From Actinotalea caeni (GTDB lineage Bacteria > Actinomycetota > Actinomycetes > Actinomycetales > Beutenbergiaceae), in NCBI RefSeq assembly GCF_009733795.1, contig NZ_WNXX01000011.1:62001-126000 (forward strand): 64,000 nucleotides of DNA, given 5' to 3'. Made by a program: the position numbers and the translations under genes. A model generated the notes under the pieces. That model was not told the DNA's origin and did not search any database. It was given only the letters and a program-made list of their open reading frames with translations. Of the stretch, positions 7,970-16,064 are shown piece by piece (the stretch's first letter is position 1; each line of letters opens with the position of its first letter).

Positions 7970-9079
7970 CTAGCGCGAGCGCGCGAGACCCTCGCGCGCC
8001 GACGGCCACCCGGCGAGCACGGCCCGCACCTCGTTGTCGCGCTCCTCGGCGAGCGCGGTCGCCCACGCCTCCTCGAGCAGGTCGGCGATCCGCACCCGCT
8101 GCCCGGACTCCGCCGAGCGCACGGCCGCCTCGACCATCGCGAGGCTGTGCACGTTGTCGGCGACCTCGCACATGACCGGCGCACCGCGCATCCCGGAGAC
8201 GAACGCCGCCAGCGAGCCCGCGAGCTCGCGACCCGGGTCCTCGACGGCCTCGACCTCGACCGGCTCGACCGCGGTGGTCACGGCCTCGCCCTCGCCGTCC
8301 CAGGTGGCCGTGCCGCGCTCGGCCGAGAGCCGCCACTGCCCGTTCCACGAGGTCTCCGCGCCCGGTGCGCACCAGGACCCGGAGTAGACGAACCGCGAGC
8401 CGTCGCTCATCTCGAACGTCGCCACCGCGTTGGCGTGGCCCGCGTACCAGCTCCACGGCGGGTTGAACGACTCCGCGTAGACGGTGACGGGGTCGGCGTC
8501 GAGCACGAAGCGGGCGAGGTCGAGCTGGTGGATCGCCATGTCGACGAGCAGCGGCTGCGGCATCGCCTCGCGGAAGCCGCCGAAGTGCGGCGCCTTGAAG
8601 AAGTCGACGGCGAGGGTGCCCTTGGCGCCCAGCGCGCGCGCCGCGGCGCGCAGCTGGAAGGCGCCGTGCACGTACCGGCGCGACTGGCTGACGACGAACC
8701 GGCGCCCGGTCAGCTGCGTCGCTGCGACGAGCGAGAGCGCCTGCGGCAGCGTGTCGGTGACCGGCTTCTCGCCGAGCACGTCGAGACCCGCGAGCAGCGC
8801 CGCCGTCGTCACCGCGTGGTGGGCAGCGGGCACCGTGACGTCGACGACGGCGGTCGCACCGGCCGCGCGCGCCACCTCGACGACGTCGGTCCCCAGCACG
8901 ACGTCGCCGCTCGCCAGCCCCTCGGGTGCCTCGGCGAGCGCAGCGGCCGCCAGGTCGAGGTCGAGGTCGACCAGTCCGACGAGCTCGGTGTCGGGGTTCG
9001 CGGCGATCGTCGCGAGCCAGGCGCGGCCCATCGCGCCGGCGCCGACCTGGACGAGTCGCAGCGGGCCGTCGGCGCTCAC
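7970..9079 (-). CDS. Gfo/Idh/MocA family oxidoreductase (ThuB-like)
   Basis: NAD(P)-dependent sugar oxidoreductase, 369 residues. The dinucleotide motif is VGAGAMG at residues 12-18 and the family EKP motif appears as [18 protein letters not shown] carries the conserved catalytic-site histidine region. GTG at 9079 overlaps the TGA of the ThuA-like gene (GTGA), showing translational coupling. In Sinorhizobium the pair ThuA/ThuB handles trehalose and related disaccharides through 3-keto intermediates; the same pairing and the linked importer suggest a keto-sugar route here. The actual sugar is not known. It is the last gene of a five-gene minus-strand operon. Confidence 0.92.
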   Translation of the reverse strand: MSADGPLRLVQVGAGAMGRAWLATIAANPDTELVGLVDLDLDLAAAALAEAPEGLASGDVVLGTDVVEVARAAGATAVVDVTVPAAHHAVTTAALLAGLDVLGEKPVTDTLPQALSLVAATQLTGRRFVVSQSRRYVHGAFQLRAAARALGAKGTLAVDFFKAPHFGGFREAMPQPLLVDMAIHQLDLARFVLDADPVTVYAESFNPPWSWYAGHANAVATFEMSDGSRFVYSGSWCAPGAETSWNGQWRLSAERGTATWDGEGEAVTTAVEPVEVEAVEDPGRELAGSLAAFVSGMRGAPVMCEVADNVHSLAMVEAAVRSAESGQRVRIADLLEEAWATALAEERDNEVRAVLAGWPSAREGLARSR

Positions 9080-9897
9080 GCGTCGCCCGCGGGCGTGGAG
9101 CCCTGCCCGGCCGCGGCGGCCGCGGCCTCGTCCGACAGCGGGCCCTCGTAGCCGTGGCCGCGGTAGAAGTCCTCGGTCTCGTAGCGCAGCAGCGTCGGCA
9201 CCGCGCGCTCCGGGCGCACGGTCACCGCCCACTCGACGGCGTTGGAGATCACCCGGCGGACGCCGTCGTGGAAGTACGTGGGGTACTCCTGGTCGCCCGG
9301 GCGGAAGTAGAAGATCTTGCCGTGCCCGCGCCGGAAGGTGCAGCCGGAGCGGAACACCTCGCCGCCGCTGAACGAGGAGATGAAGACGAGCTCGTCGGGC
9401 GTGGGGATGTCGAAGAACTCCCCGTACATCTCGTCCTCGTCGATGATCATCGGGTGCGGGATGCCGCGCGCGATCGGGTGCGTCGGGTCCACGGTCCACA
9501 CGAGCTCGCGGTCGTGCTCGGCGCGCCAGCGCAGCGTGCACGTGGTGCCCATGAGCGAGGTGAAGAGTTTCGACCAGTGGCCCGAGTGCAGCACGATCAG
9601 CCCCATGCCGGCCAGCACGTGCCGACGCGCGCGCTCGACCACCTCGTCGGCGACCTCGTCGTGAGCGGCGTGGCCCCACCAGATCAGCACGTCGGTGTCG
9701 GCGAGCACCTCCTCGGTGAGCCCGTGCTCGGGCTCGTCCAGCGTGGTGGTGCGCACGCGGGCACGGTCACCCAGGTGCGCCTCGATGCCCTGCGCGATCG
9801 CGCCGTGCATGCCGTCCGGGTAGCGCTCGGCCACCGAGGGCTCGAGCTGCTCGTGGCGGTTCTCGCCCCAGACGAGGACGCGGATCTGGTCGGACAT
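9076..9897 (-). CDS. ThuA domain protein
   Basis: 273-residue protein of the ThuA family (trehalose-utilisation, class I glutamine-amidotransferase-like fold). Visible marks are [11 protein letters not shown] at the N-terminus, [28 protein letters not shown] and ARGIPHP. ATG at 9897 is chosen from the AAGGAG ribosome site 8 bases upstream; an upstream ATG at 9966 would run into the permease gene. It follows the MalG-type permease by 31 bases and overlaps the Gfo/Idh gene. Probably acts in the cytoplasm on an imported oxidised or oxidisable sugar. Confidence 0.93.
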   Translation of the reverse strand: MSDQIRVLVWGENRHEQLEPSVAERYPDGMHGAIAQGIEAHLGDRARVRTTTLDEPEHGLTEEVLADTDVLIWWGHAAHDEVADEVVERARRHVLAGMGLIVLHSGHWSKLFTSLMGTTCTLRWRAEHDRELVWTVDPTHPIARGIPHPMIIDEDEMYGEFFDIPTPDELVFISSFSGGEVFRSGCTFRRGHGKIFYFRPGDQEYPTYFHDGVRRVISNAVEWAVTVRPERAVPTLLRYETEDFYRGHGYEGPLSDEAAAAAAGQGSTPAGDA

Positions 9898-9928
9898 GGG
9901 TTGTTCTCCTTCGTGGTGGTGGGTGGGG

Positions 9929-10804
9929 TCAGGCCTTGACCGCGCCGCCGGTGACGCCTGCGGCAACGTAGCGCTGGGCGACGACGAGCAGCGCGATGGC
10001 CGGGAGCGAGGACAGCACGGCGGTCGCCATGATCGGGGACCAGTCGTTGATGAAGCCCCCGATGTAGCTGTACAGGCCGAGCGTGATCGGGCGCATGCTC
10101 TCGGTCGTGGTCAGCGTGAGCGCGAACAGGAAGTCTCCCCACGCGAACAGGAACGTGAACAGCGCCGAGGTGATGAGAGCGTTCCTGCTGATGGGCAGCA
10201 CGACCGCGAGGAAGGCACGGAGCGGGCCGGCGCCGTCGACGTAGGCCGCCTCGACGATCGAGGCCGGGATGCTCGTCATGAACGCTCGCATGAGGATGAT
10301 CGAGAACGGGATGCCGGCCGCAGAGTCGGCGAGGATCAAGCCGGCGTAGGAGTTGAGGAGGCCGAGGTCGCTGTAGGCGCTGTAGAGCGCGTTGGCGACG
10401 ACGATGCCCGGCACCATCTGGGTGGTCAGCACCCCGAACAGGATCACCGACACCCACCGGCCGAGGCGAAACCGTGCCAACGCGTAGGCCGCCGGCGTCG
10501 CGATCAGCAGGCTCAGCACCACTGCGCCCAGGCTGACGACCAGGCTGGTGACGAGGTTGCCGCCCTGCTCGGCGATCGCGATCTCGTAGCCGCGCAACGA
10601 CAGGTCGAACGGCAACCACGGGGTGGCGGCTGCGTTGCCCGCCGGCTGCAACGACACGTTGACCATCCAGTACAGCGGGAAGAGCATGATGGCGATGACC
10701 GCGACACCGATGACGGTGTGCCGCAGACCTCGCGAGCCGGTGGCCCGCGGGCGCGACCCGAGCGTCGGCGCGCCCCGCCTGCGGATCGGGACGGAGTGAC
10801 CCAT
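9929..10804 (-). CDS. Sugar ABC transporter permease, MalG-type (ThuG-like)
   Basis: 291-residue permease with six predicted membrane segments. The EAA loop reads [10 protein letters not shown] then [10 protein letters not shown]. The basic N-terminal stretch precedes the first helix ([20 protein letters not shown]). ATG at 10804 is the first in-frame start beyond the MalF-type gene, 11 bases from its stop. Works with the adjacent MalF-type permease and binding lipoprotein; no ATPase is encoded nearby. Confidence 0.92.
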   Translation of the reverse strand: MGHSVPIRRRGAPTLGSRPRATGSRGLRHTVIGVAVIAIMLFPLYWMVNVSLQPAGNAAATPWLPFDLSLRGYEIAIAEQGGNLVTSLVVSLGAVVLSLLIATPAAYALARFRLGRWVSVILFGVLTTQMVPGIVVANALYSAYSDLGLLNSYAGLILADSAAGIPFSIILMRAFMTSIPASIVEAAYVDGAGPLRAFLAVVLPISRNALITSALFTFLFAWGDFLFALTLTTTESMRPITLGLYSYIGGFINDWSPIMATAVLSSLPAIALLVVAQRYVAAGVTGGAVKA

Positions 10805-10815
10805 GGCAGCCCCTC

Positions 10816-11784
10816 TCACTCGTCGACCGCGCGCCGGTTGAGGCGCAGGTACGCGACGGCGAACACGAGCGAGATCAGGATGAGGATGTTGCCGAGAGCG
10901 GCCCCCATCCCGAAGTCGAACTCGCGGAACGACAGGTGGTACGACAGCGTCGCCACGGTCTGGGTCGCGTTCGCCGGACCGCCGTTGGTCAGGCCCAGGA
11001 TGACGTCGAGCACCTTCAGCGTGTAGACGACACCCAGCACCAGCACGACCGTGACGACGCCACGCAGCATCGGCATCGTGATGCTCCAGAAGGCCCTCGC
11101 CCCGGTCGCGCCGTCGAGCGCCCCCGCCTCGTAGAGCTCGTCGGGTATCTCCTGCAACCCGCCGTAGAGGATGGTCGCGTTGAACGGGATCCCGAGCCAG
11201 ATGTTGACGATGACGACGGCGAGAAGCGCGAGCGACGTCGATGTCAGCCAGGCGGGCCGGCCGTCGACGAACGGCAGCAGGCCCAGCGCCCGGTTGAGCA
11301 CGCCGTTGTCGGTGTCCAGGATCCACCGCCACACCGCCGAGGCCGCGATCATCGGGATCAACCACGGGAGCAGCAGCAGTGAGCGCAGCACGCCGGACAG
11401 CGGGAACCGCTTGTGGAAGAACAGGGCGATCGCCAGTCCGAGGGTGAACTGCCCGGCGATCGAGCCGACCGTGAACAGCCCGGTGTTCATCAGTGCCCTG
11501 CTGAAGACCGGGTCGTCGATCACCGCGGCGTAGTTGGCCCAGCCGACCCAGGGAGCCTCGCCGGTGTAGAACGTCGCCGTCGTGTACTCCTGGAACGCCA
11601 TGACGACGTTCTTCACCACGGGATAGCCGAAGAACAGCAGCAGGTACAGCAGCGCCGGCACGAGGAAGGCCAGGTGCACGGCCCGACGTCGCAGTGCATG
11701 CCGCCCCGGGGGCCGGCCGGCCCTCGACGGGACCCGCCCGCCGAGGACCGACCGACCGGGGAGGGCGGTCGCGCCGTCAACCAT
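10816..11784 (-). CDS. Sugar ABC transporter permease, MalF-type (ThuF-like)
   Basis: 322 residues with six predicted helices after a 36-residue arginine-rich N-terminus. The EAA loop is YEAGALDGAT then RAFWSITMPML. The start at 11784 overlaps the end of the binding-protein gene by 8 bases. The segment DTDNGVLNRALGLLP is typical of the family before the third helix. Membrane partner of the MalG-type permease downstream. Confidence 0.92.
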   Translation of the reverse strand: MVDGATALPGRSVLGGRVPSRAGRPPGRHALRRRAVHLAFLVPALLYLLLFFGYPVVKNVVMAFQEYTTATFYTGEAPWVGWANYAAVIDDPVFSRALMNTGLFTVGSIAGQFTLGLAIALFFHKRFPLSGVLRSLLLLPWLIPMIAASAVWRWILDTDNGVLNRALGLLPFVDGRPAWLTSTSLALLAVVIVNIWLGIPFNATILYGGLQEIPDELYEAGALDGATGARAFWSITMPMLRGVVTVVLVLGVVYTLKVLDVILGLTNGGPANATQTVATLSYHLSFREFDFGMGAALGNILILISLVFAVAYLRLNRRAVDE

Positions 11785-13006
11785 CCTGTGCCTGCGCGAG
11801 CGCGTCCTGCGGGGTCATCCCGCCGACGAGCGCGTTCTGGACGGCCTCGTAGATCGCGGTCGCCTGGCCGGGCCAGTCGGGACCGAGCTGCCCGGTGCGC
11901 GCCCGCAGGTTCGGCACCTGCTCGGCGAAGGAAGCCAGCTGGGGCACCTGCTCGACGACGGCGGGAGCCAGCGCCGGATCCGTCGGCACCGTGTGGGTAC
12001 CCACCGCGGCGGCGGTCACGGCCGCCTCGCCCGTGAGGCACTGGACGAACTCCGCCGCGAGGGCGGTGCGGGCGTCGTCGCCCGTCCGCGGTATCACCCA
12101 GCCCTCGCCGCCGAACGGCGAGACGACGTCTGCACCGGATGTCGGGGCGGGGATGGGGACGATGTCGTACTCGAGCCCGTCGACCGCCTCCAGCGTGCCG
12201 AGGTTCCACGGCCCGTTCACCATCATCGCGGCGTTCCCGGCCGCGAACTGGTCGGCGACGTCACCCTGCGACCACGTCACGACCGACTGCGACATCGAGC
12301 CGGCGTCCAGCAGGTCCTTCCACAGCTGCAGCGCCTCCGCAACCTCCGGCGTGGCGATGTCGACCTCGTCCCCGCCGTTGGACCACATGAACGGCAGGAA
12401 CTGCCAGGTCCCCTCGTAGGTGTTGATGGCCGACAGCGCCAACCCGTAGCGGTCACCCTCGGTGAGGTCTGCCGCGGCCTGCTTCAGCTCCTCCCACGTC
12501 GTCGGGGGCTCGACACCCGCCTCGGCGAGGATCTCGGTGTTGTAGAACAGCGCCAGCGTGTTGGTGACGGGCTGCAACGCGTACAGCTGACCCTCATACA
12601 TCGACGCGGCCAGCACCCCCTCACTGATGCCGCCCGGGTCGAGCCCGAACTCGTCGAGCGGGGTGAGCGCACCACTGGCGGCGATCTGCTGGACGTCCGG
12701 GTTGTCGAGCATCAGCACGTCGGGCAGCGTTCGCGAGGAGCTCATCTGCAGCACCTTCGCGATCAGGTCGCCGCCCGGCACGGTCTCCCGGCGCAGCGCG
12801 ACCCCGACCTCGTCGGCGCAGCCCTCGAGGACCTCCTGCCACACGCTCTTGTTCGGGTCGTTGTTGTAGTAGTCGACGACGTGCAGCTCGGTCACTGCGC
12901 CGTCGGTGTCGTCGGTGCCGCCGCTGCCGCCACAGGCGCTGACGAGCAGCAGCGGACCGAGGGCCGCGGCCGCCAGGGCGGTGCGCGACCGGTGCGTCCT
13001 GGACAT
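11777..13006 (-). CDS. Sugar-binding lipoprotein of ABC importer (ThuE-like)
   Basis: Extracellular solute-binding protein family 1, 409 residues. The signal peptide ends in the lipobox VSACGG near residue 25. Family features include FYNTEILAEAGVEPPTTWEE and the tryptophan-rich FNGPWNLG-like VNGPWNLGTLE. First gene of the operon with the two permeases, the ThuA-like protein and the Gfo/Idh enzyme. ATG at 13006 has an AGGAGAAG ribosome site. A 14-base perfect palindrome (13061-13074) lies 55 bases upstream and is a likely LacI operator. Substrate probably a disaccharide; not certain. Confidence 0.94.
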   Translation of the reverse strand: MSRTHRSRTALAAAALGPLLLVSACGGSGGTDDTDGAVTELHVVDYYNNDPNKSVWQEVLEGCADEVGVALRRETVPGGDLIAKVLQMSSSRTLPDVLMLDNPDVQQIAASGALTPLDEFGLDPGGISEGVLAASMYEGQLYALQPVTNTLALFYNTEILAEAGVEPPTTWEELKQAAADLTEGDRYGLALSAINTYEGTWQFLPFMWSNGGDEVDIATPEVAEALQLWKDLLDAGSMSQSVVTWSQGDVADQFAAGNAAMMVNGPWNLGTLEAVDGLEYDIVPIPAPTSGADVVSPFGGEGWVIPRTGDDARTALAAEFVQCLTGEAAVTAAAVGTHTVPTDPALAPAVVEQVPQLASFAEQVPNLRARTGQLGPDWPGQATAIYEAVQNALVGGMTPQDALAQAQDG

Positions 13007-13060
13007 CGGTCTTCTCCTCTCCCACCCACGAGTGCGGGCGTGGACGTGTCGACATCGGTG

Positions 13061-13074
13061 TCGATACGTATCGA
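13061..13074. promoter_or_regulatory. LacI operator upstream of thu-like operon
   Basis: TCGATACGTATCGA is a perfect 14-base palindrome in the promoter region of the binding-protein gene. It differs at only the two mirror positions from TCGATGCGCATCGA at 14190-14203, over the start of the adjacent LacI gene. The joint consensus TCGATRCGYATCGA strongly suggests the binding site of that regulator. Confidence 0.8.
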
Positions 13075-13117
13075 TGCAGACGGTTGATGTGTGGGGATAT
13101 GTGCGTCGGACCGGCGG

Positions 13118-14200
13118 TCAGCCGGGCCGTCGGACGGAACCGCGCCGGGTCAGGCGCGCCTCCACGAGGCGGAGCTCGGCAGGGGTGTCGTTGCCGTTGT
13201 CGAGCAGCTCGAGCAGCCAGGTCATGGCCAGCCTCGACACGTCGCGCGGCTGAGGCGAGACCGCGGTCGGCGGGACGGGTTGCACCTCGGCGTCGTCGTC
13301 GGTGCACAGGGACACCAGGTCGAGGTCGCGGCCGGGGACGAGCCCGCGCTGCTGCAGCGCAGCACCGAGGTCGTGCGGGCTGTGCAGCGCCAGCAGGCCC
13401 GGGGGCTCACCTGCACCGAGCACGGCGTCGAGATAGGTCTCGACACCGGCGCGGTCGTGGCTGGTGCTGACCCAGCGCAGACGCACGCCCCGCTCCGCGG
13501 CGCGCGCCGCGGCTCGCTCCCGGAACCGAGGGATGTAGTTGATGCCGAGGGCGGCCCGCTCCTGCGCCCAACCGAGCACGGCGACCTCCCGGCACCCGGC
13601 GTCGGCGAGCTCGTCGACGAGGAGCTGAGCGGCGCTCTCGAAGTCGAAGTCGACGCAGTGCAATCCCTCGTGCCTGGCCGGGACCCCGATGAGGATCACC
13701 GGCATCGTGAGCTCACGGGCGAGCTCGGCGCGGGGGTCCTCGGTGGCGATCTCCATCGCGATGACCGCGTCGCACATCGCGCGGCGCTCCACGCGAGCAA
13801 GACCCGATGGCCCCTCCGCGGCCGTCAGCATGAGGACGTCGTGGTCGTGGGCGCGGGCGACGACGGCGATCTCCTCGGCGAACGCCATCAGCCCGCTCGC
13901 TGCGTCCGCGGTGTGGAACGGCACCATGAGACCGATGACGTTCGTCCGCCGGCCCGCAAGCGCTCGCGCCCCCGCGTGCGGCTCGTAGGTGAGCTCCTCG
14001 ATCGCGTCGAGCACGAGCCGACGCGTCCGCTCCGAGATCGGCCGCTTGCCGCTCATCACGTACGAGACGGTGCTCTGCGACACCCCGGCGACGCGCGCGA
14101 CGTCCTTGCTCGTGGGAGCGATGCGACGGGTGCGACCCGTCGCGCCACGGGCGGCTCCGGGTCCCGAGGACCCGGAGAGACGATCGTCGTCGATGCGCAT
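13118..14200 (-). CDS. LacI family transcriptional regulator of the thu-like operon
   Basis: 360-residue repressor. The helix-turn-helix reads TSKDVARVAGVSQSTVSYVM at about residues 31-50, with hinge region ALAGRRTNVIGL, followed by a periplasmic-binding-protein-like sensor domain. It carries an N-terminal extension of about 30 residues, longer than usual. ATG at 14200 lies in the centre of an 18-base palindrome, so the operator covers the transcription or translation start; no internal ATG or GTG precedes the helix-turn-helix. This points to autoregulation. The same half-site occurs before the downstream binding-protein gene, making this the operon's regulator. Confidence 0.92.
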   Translation of the reverse strand: MRIDDDRLSGSSGPGAARGATGRTRRIAPTSKDVARVAGVSQSTVSYVMSGKRPISERTRRLVLDAIEELTYEPHAGARALAGRRTNVIGLMVPFHTADAASGLMAFAEEIAVVARAHDHDVLMLTAAEGPSGLARVERRAMCDAVIAMEIATEDPRAELARELTMPVILIGVPARHEGLHCVDFDFESAAQLLVDELADAGCREVAVLGWAQERAALGINYIPRFRERAAARAAERGVRLRWVSTSHDRAGVETYLDAVLGAGEPPGLLALHSPHDLGAALQQRGLVPGRDLDLVSLCTDDDAEVQPVPPTAVSPQPRDVSRLAMTWLLELLDNGNDTPAELRLVEARLTRRGSVRRPG

Positions 14201-14205
14201 CGACG
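14188..14205. promoter_or_regulatory. LacI operator over the regulator's own start
   Basis: CGTCGATGCGCATCGACG is an 18-base perfect palindrome that contains the start codon of the LacI gene (minus strand, 14198-14200). Its inner 14 bases match the operator at 13061 except for two mirror positions. Likely autoregulatory site. Confidence 0.8.
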
Positions 14206-14287
14206 CTGACGGTAGACCACCCGGCCTCGACCGGCAACCCCCGGCTGCTCGCGGACCTGCCCGCGAGGGCGGCGGTCGGATTGGGGC

Positions 14288-14971
14288 TCAGACCGTCGCG
14301 CCCTGAGGAGCCGCGTCCGGGTCGGCGGTCACGTCGTGGTCGAGGTCGCCGGTGAGGTGAGCACCGCCGATCGGGTGCTCGGTCCAGGTCGCGACCTGCC
14401 AGCCGCTGTCGAGGTCACCGGTGAGCACCACCATGCCGGTGTTGGGCAGCCGCATCGTCTCGACCGTGGCGGGCTCGAGGTCGCCCGCGAGCGCGGCGTA
14501 GACGCGGATCGCGGCAGCGTGGCTGAACACGGCGACGGTTGCGTCGGTGCCGTGCGTGGCCTGCACGTCGCGCAGCGCCGCCTCGTAGCGGCGGCGGAAC
14601 CGGTGCCCGTCCTCGCCGCCCGGCAGCCGGACGTCGAGGTCGCCGTGGCCCCAGCGCACCGCGCACTCCTGGTAGGCCAGCACGGCGCCCGGGTCGGTGC
14701 GCCCCTCCATGTCGCCGGCCGAGATCTCGTCCAGCCCCCCGTGCCGGCTCGGCGTCATCCCGAGGGCGTCCGCGAGCGGCGCCGCGGTGAGGTGGGTGCG
14801 CAGCAGCCCGGACACGTAGATGCCGCTGATCTCCTCCTCCGCCAGCGCCGCCGGCACCGCCTCGGCCTGCCGGTGCCCGAGGGTCGTCAGGCCCGGTCCG
14901 GGTGCCGCGGTGTCGAGGGTCCCGCCGACGTTGCTCGGGGTCTGACCGTGGCGGATGAGGAGCAGGCGCAT
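14288..14971 (-). CDS. Histidine phosphatase family protein
   Basis: 227 residues of the phosphoglycerate-mutase-like histidine phosphatase superfamily. The phosphorylated histidine is in LLIRHGQTPSN (RHG at residues 7-9) and the second catalytic histidine in VFSHAAAIR. Such proteins dephosphorylate small metabolites or phosphoproteins; the substrate here is unknown. Transcription appears leaderless: TAGGGT sits six bases before the ATG. Single-gene unit on the minus strand. Confidence 0.92.
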   Translation of the reverse strand: MRLLLIRHGQTPSNVGGTLDTAAPGPGLTTLGHRQAEAVPAALAEEEISGIYVSGLLRTHLTAAPLADALGMTPSRHGGLDEISAGDMEGRTDPGAVLAYQECAVRWGHGDLDVRLPGGEDGHRFRRRYEAALRDVQATHGTDATVAVFSHAAAIRVYAALAGDLEPATVETMRLPNTGMVVLTGDLDSGWQVATWTEHPIGGAHLTGDLDHDVTADPDAAPQGATV

Positions 14972-14983
14972 GCCTCGACCCTA
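14969..14983 (-). promoter_or_regulatory. Leaderless-type -10 box of the histidine phosphatase gene
   Basis: On the minus strand TAGGGT (14983-14978) lies six bases before the ATG at 14971. Confidence 0.6.
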
Positions 14984-15083
14984 GGCCGAGCCGCCGACGC
15001 CGCAGCACCGGCAGCCGCTCCCGGCGGCCGTCCTGCGCGAGATGTTCACGAACCGTTCCGCCGGCCGCCACCGGGCGCGCCCG

Positions 15084-16061
15084 TCAGGGCGTGCAGCCGC
15101 AGCTGCGCCGCACGACCAGTCGCGCGGGCAGCTCGAGCTGGCCCGGCTCGCGCGCGACCAGCCGGTCGACGGCGATGCGCACCATCTCCTCCGACGGCTG
15201 TGCCGCCGTCGTCAGCGGCGGCCAGCAGTAGGCGCTCTCCTGCGACCCGTCGAAGGAGGCGATCGCGACGTCCTCCGGCACCCGCACACCGGCCTCGTGC
15301 AGCGCCAGCAGCACGCCGATCGCCTGGTCGTCGGAGGTGACGAACACCGCGCTCGGTCGGTCCGGCATCGCGGCGAGCGCGCGACCGGCCCGGTAGCCCT
15401 CGCCGCGCGTGAACTCCGCGGCGACGAGCGGCTCGGCGGCCACGCCTGCGGCGGCGAGGGCGTCGGTCCAGGCCTGCCGACGTCGCCCGGGCTCGTCGGG
15501 CCCGACGAACCCCACCCGGCGGTGGCCGTGCCCGAGCAGGTGCTCGACGGCGTCGCGCGCCCCCTGGTAGCGGTCCACCCCGATGCTCGTCACGCCCTCG
15601 ACGACGTGGTCGAGGACGGCCGCGGGGATGCCTGCGCCGGCCAGCGGGGCGAGGTCGGCGGCGGTGACACCGGTGGCGACCAGCACGCCGTCGACCTGCC
15701 GGGAAGCGAGCCGGCCGATCGCCGGCCCGACGCCGTCGCGCGCGCTCGTGACGACGAGGGCGAGGCCGTGCGTGGCGGCCGCCCGCTCGGCGAGGTCGGT
15801 GAGCTCGGCGAAGAACCGGTTGAGCACCCCGGGCACGACGAGCCCGAGCTGGGCCGCGCTGCCGAGCTTGAGCGCGCGAGCGGCCGCGTTCGGGCGGTAC
15901 CCGAGCTCGGCGACGGCGGCGAGCACCCGGGCGCGGGTGGCCTCGGACACCTTCGCCGAGCCGTTGAGCACGTAGCTGACCGCCGCGGTGCTCACGCCGG
16001 CGCGGCGAGCCACGTCGGCGCGGGTCACCCGCCGCGGGCCGCTCGTCTCAGGCTCGCTCAT
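15084..16061 (-). CDS. LacI family transcriptional regulator
   Basis: 325-residue repressor with helix-turn-helix TRADVARRAGVSTAAVSYVL near residues 13-32 and the hinge RALKLGSAAQLGLVVPG. The C-terminal sensor ends in SCGCTP, an uncommon cysteine-containing tail. It starts four bases after the stop of the gamma-glutamyltransferase gene, so the two form one transcript. Its target is unclear; the nearest candidate is the orphan sugar-binding lipoprotein at 17996, divergent from the same promoter region. Confidence 0.92.
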   Translation of the reverse strand: MSEPETSGPRRVTRADVARRAGVSTAAVSYVLNGSAKVSEATRARVLAAVAELGYRPNAAARALKLGSAAQLGLVVPGVLNRFFAELTDLAERAAATHGLALVVTSARDGVGPAIGRLASRQVDGVLVATGVTAADLAPLAGAGIPAAVLDHVVEGVTSIGVDRYQGARDAVEHLLGHGHRRVGFVGPDEPGRRRQAWTDALAAAGVAAEPLVAAEFTRGEGYRAGRALAAMPDRPSAVFVTSDDQAIGVLLALHEAGVRVPEDVAIASFDGSQESAYCWPPLTTAAQPSEEMVRIAVDRLVAREPGQLELPARLVVRRSCGCTP

Positions 16062-16064
16062 CCC

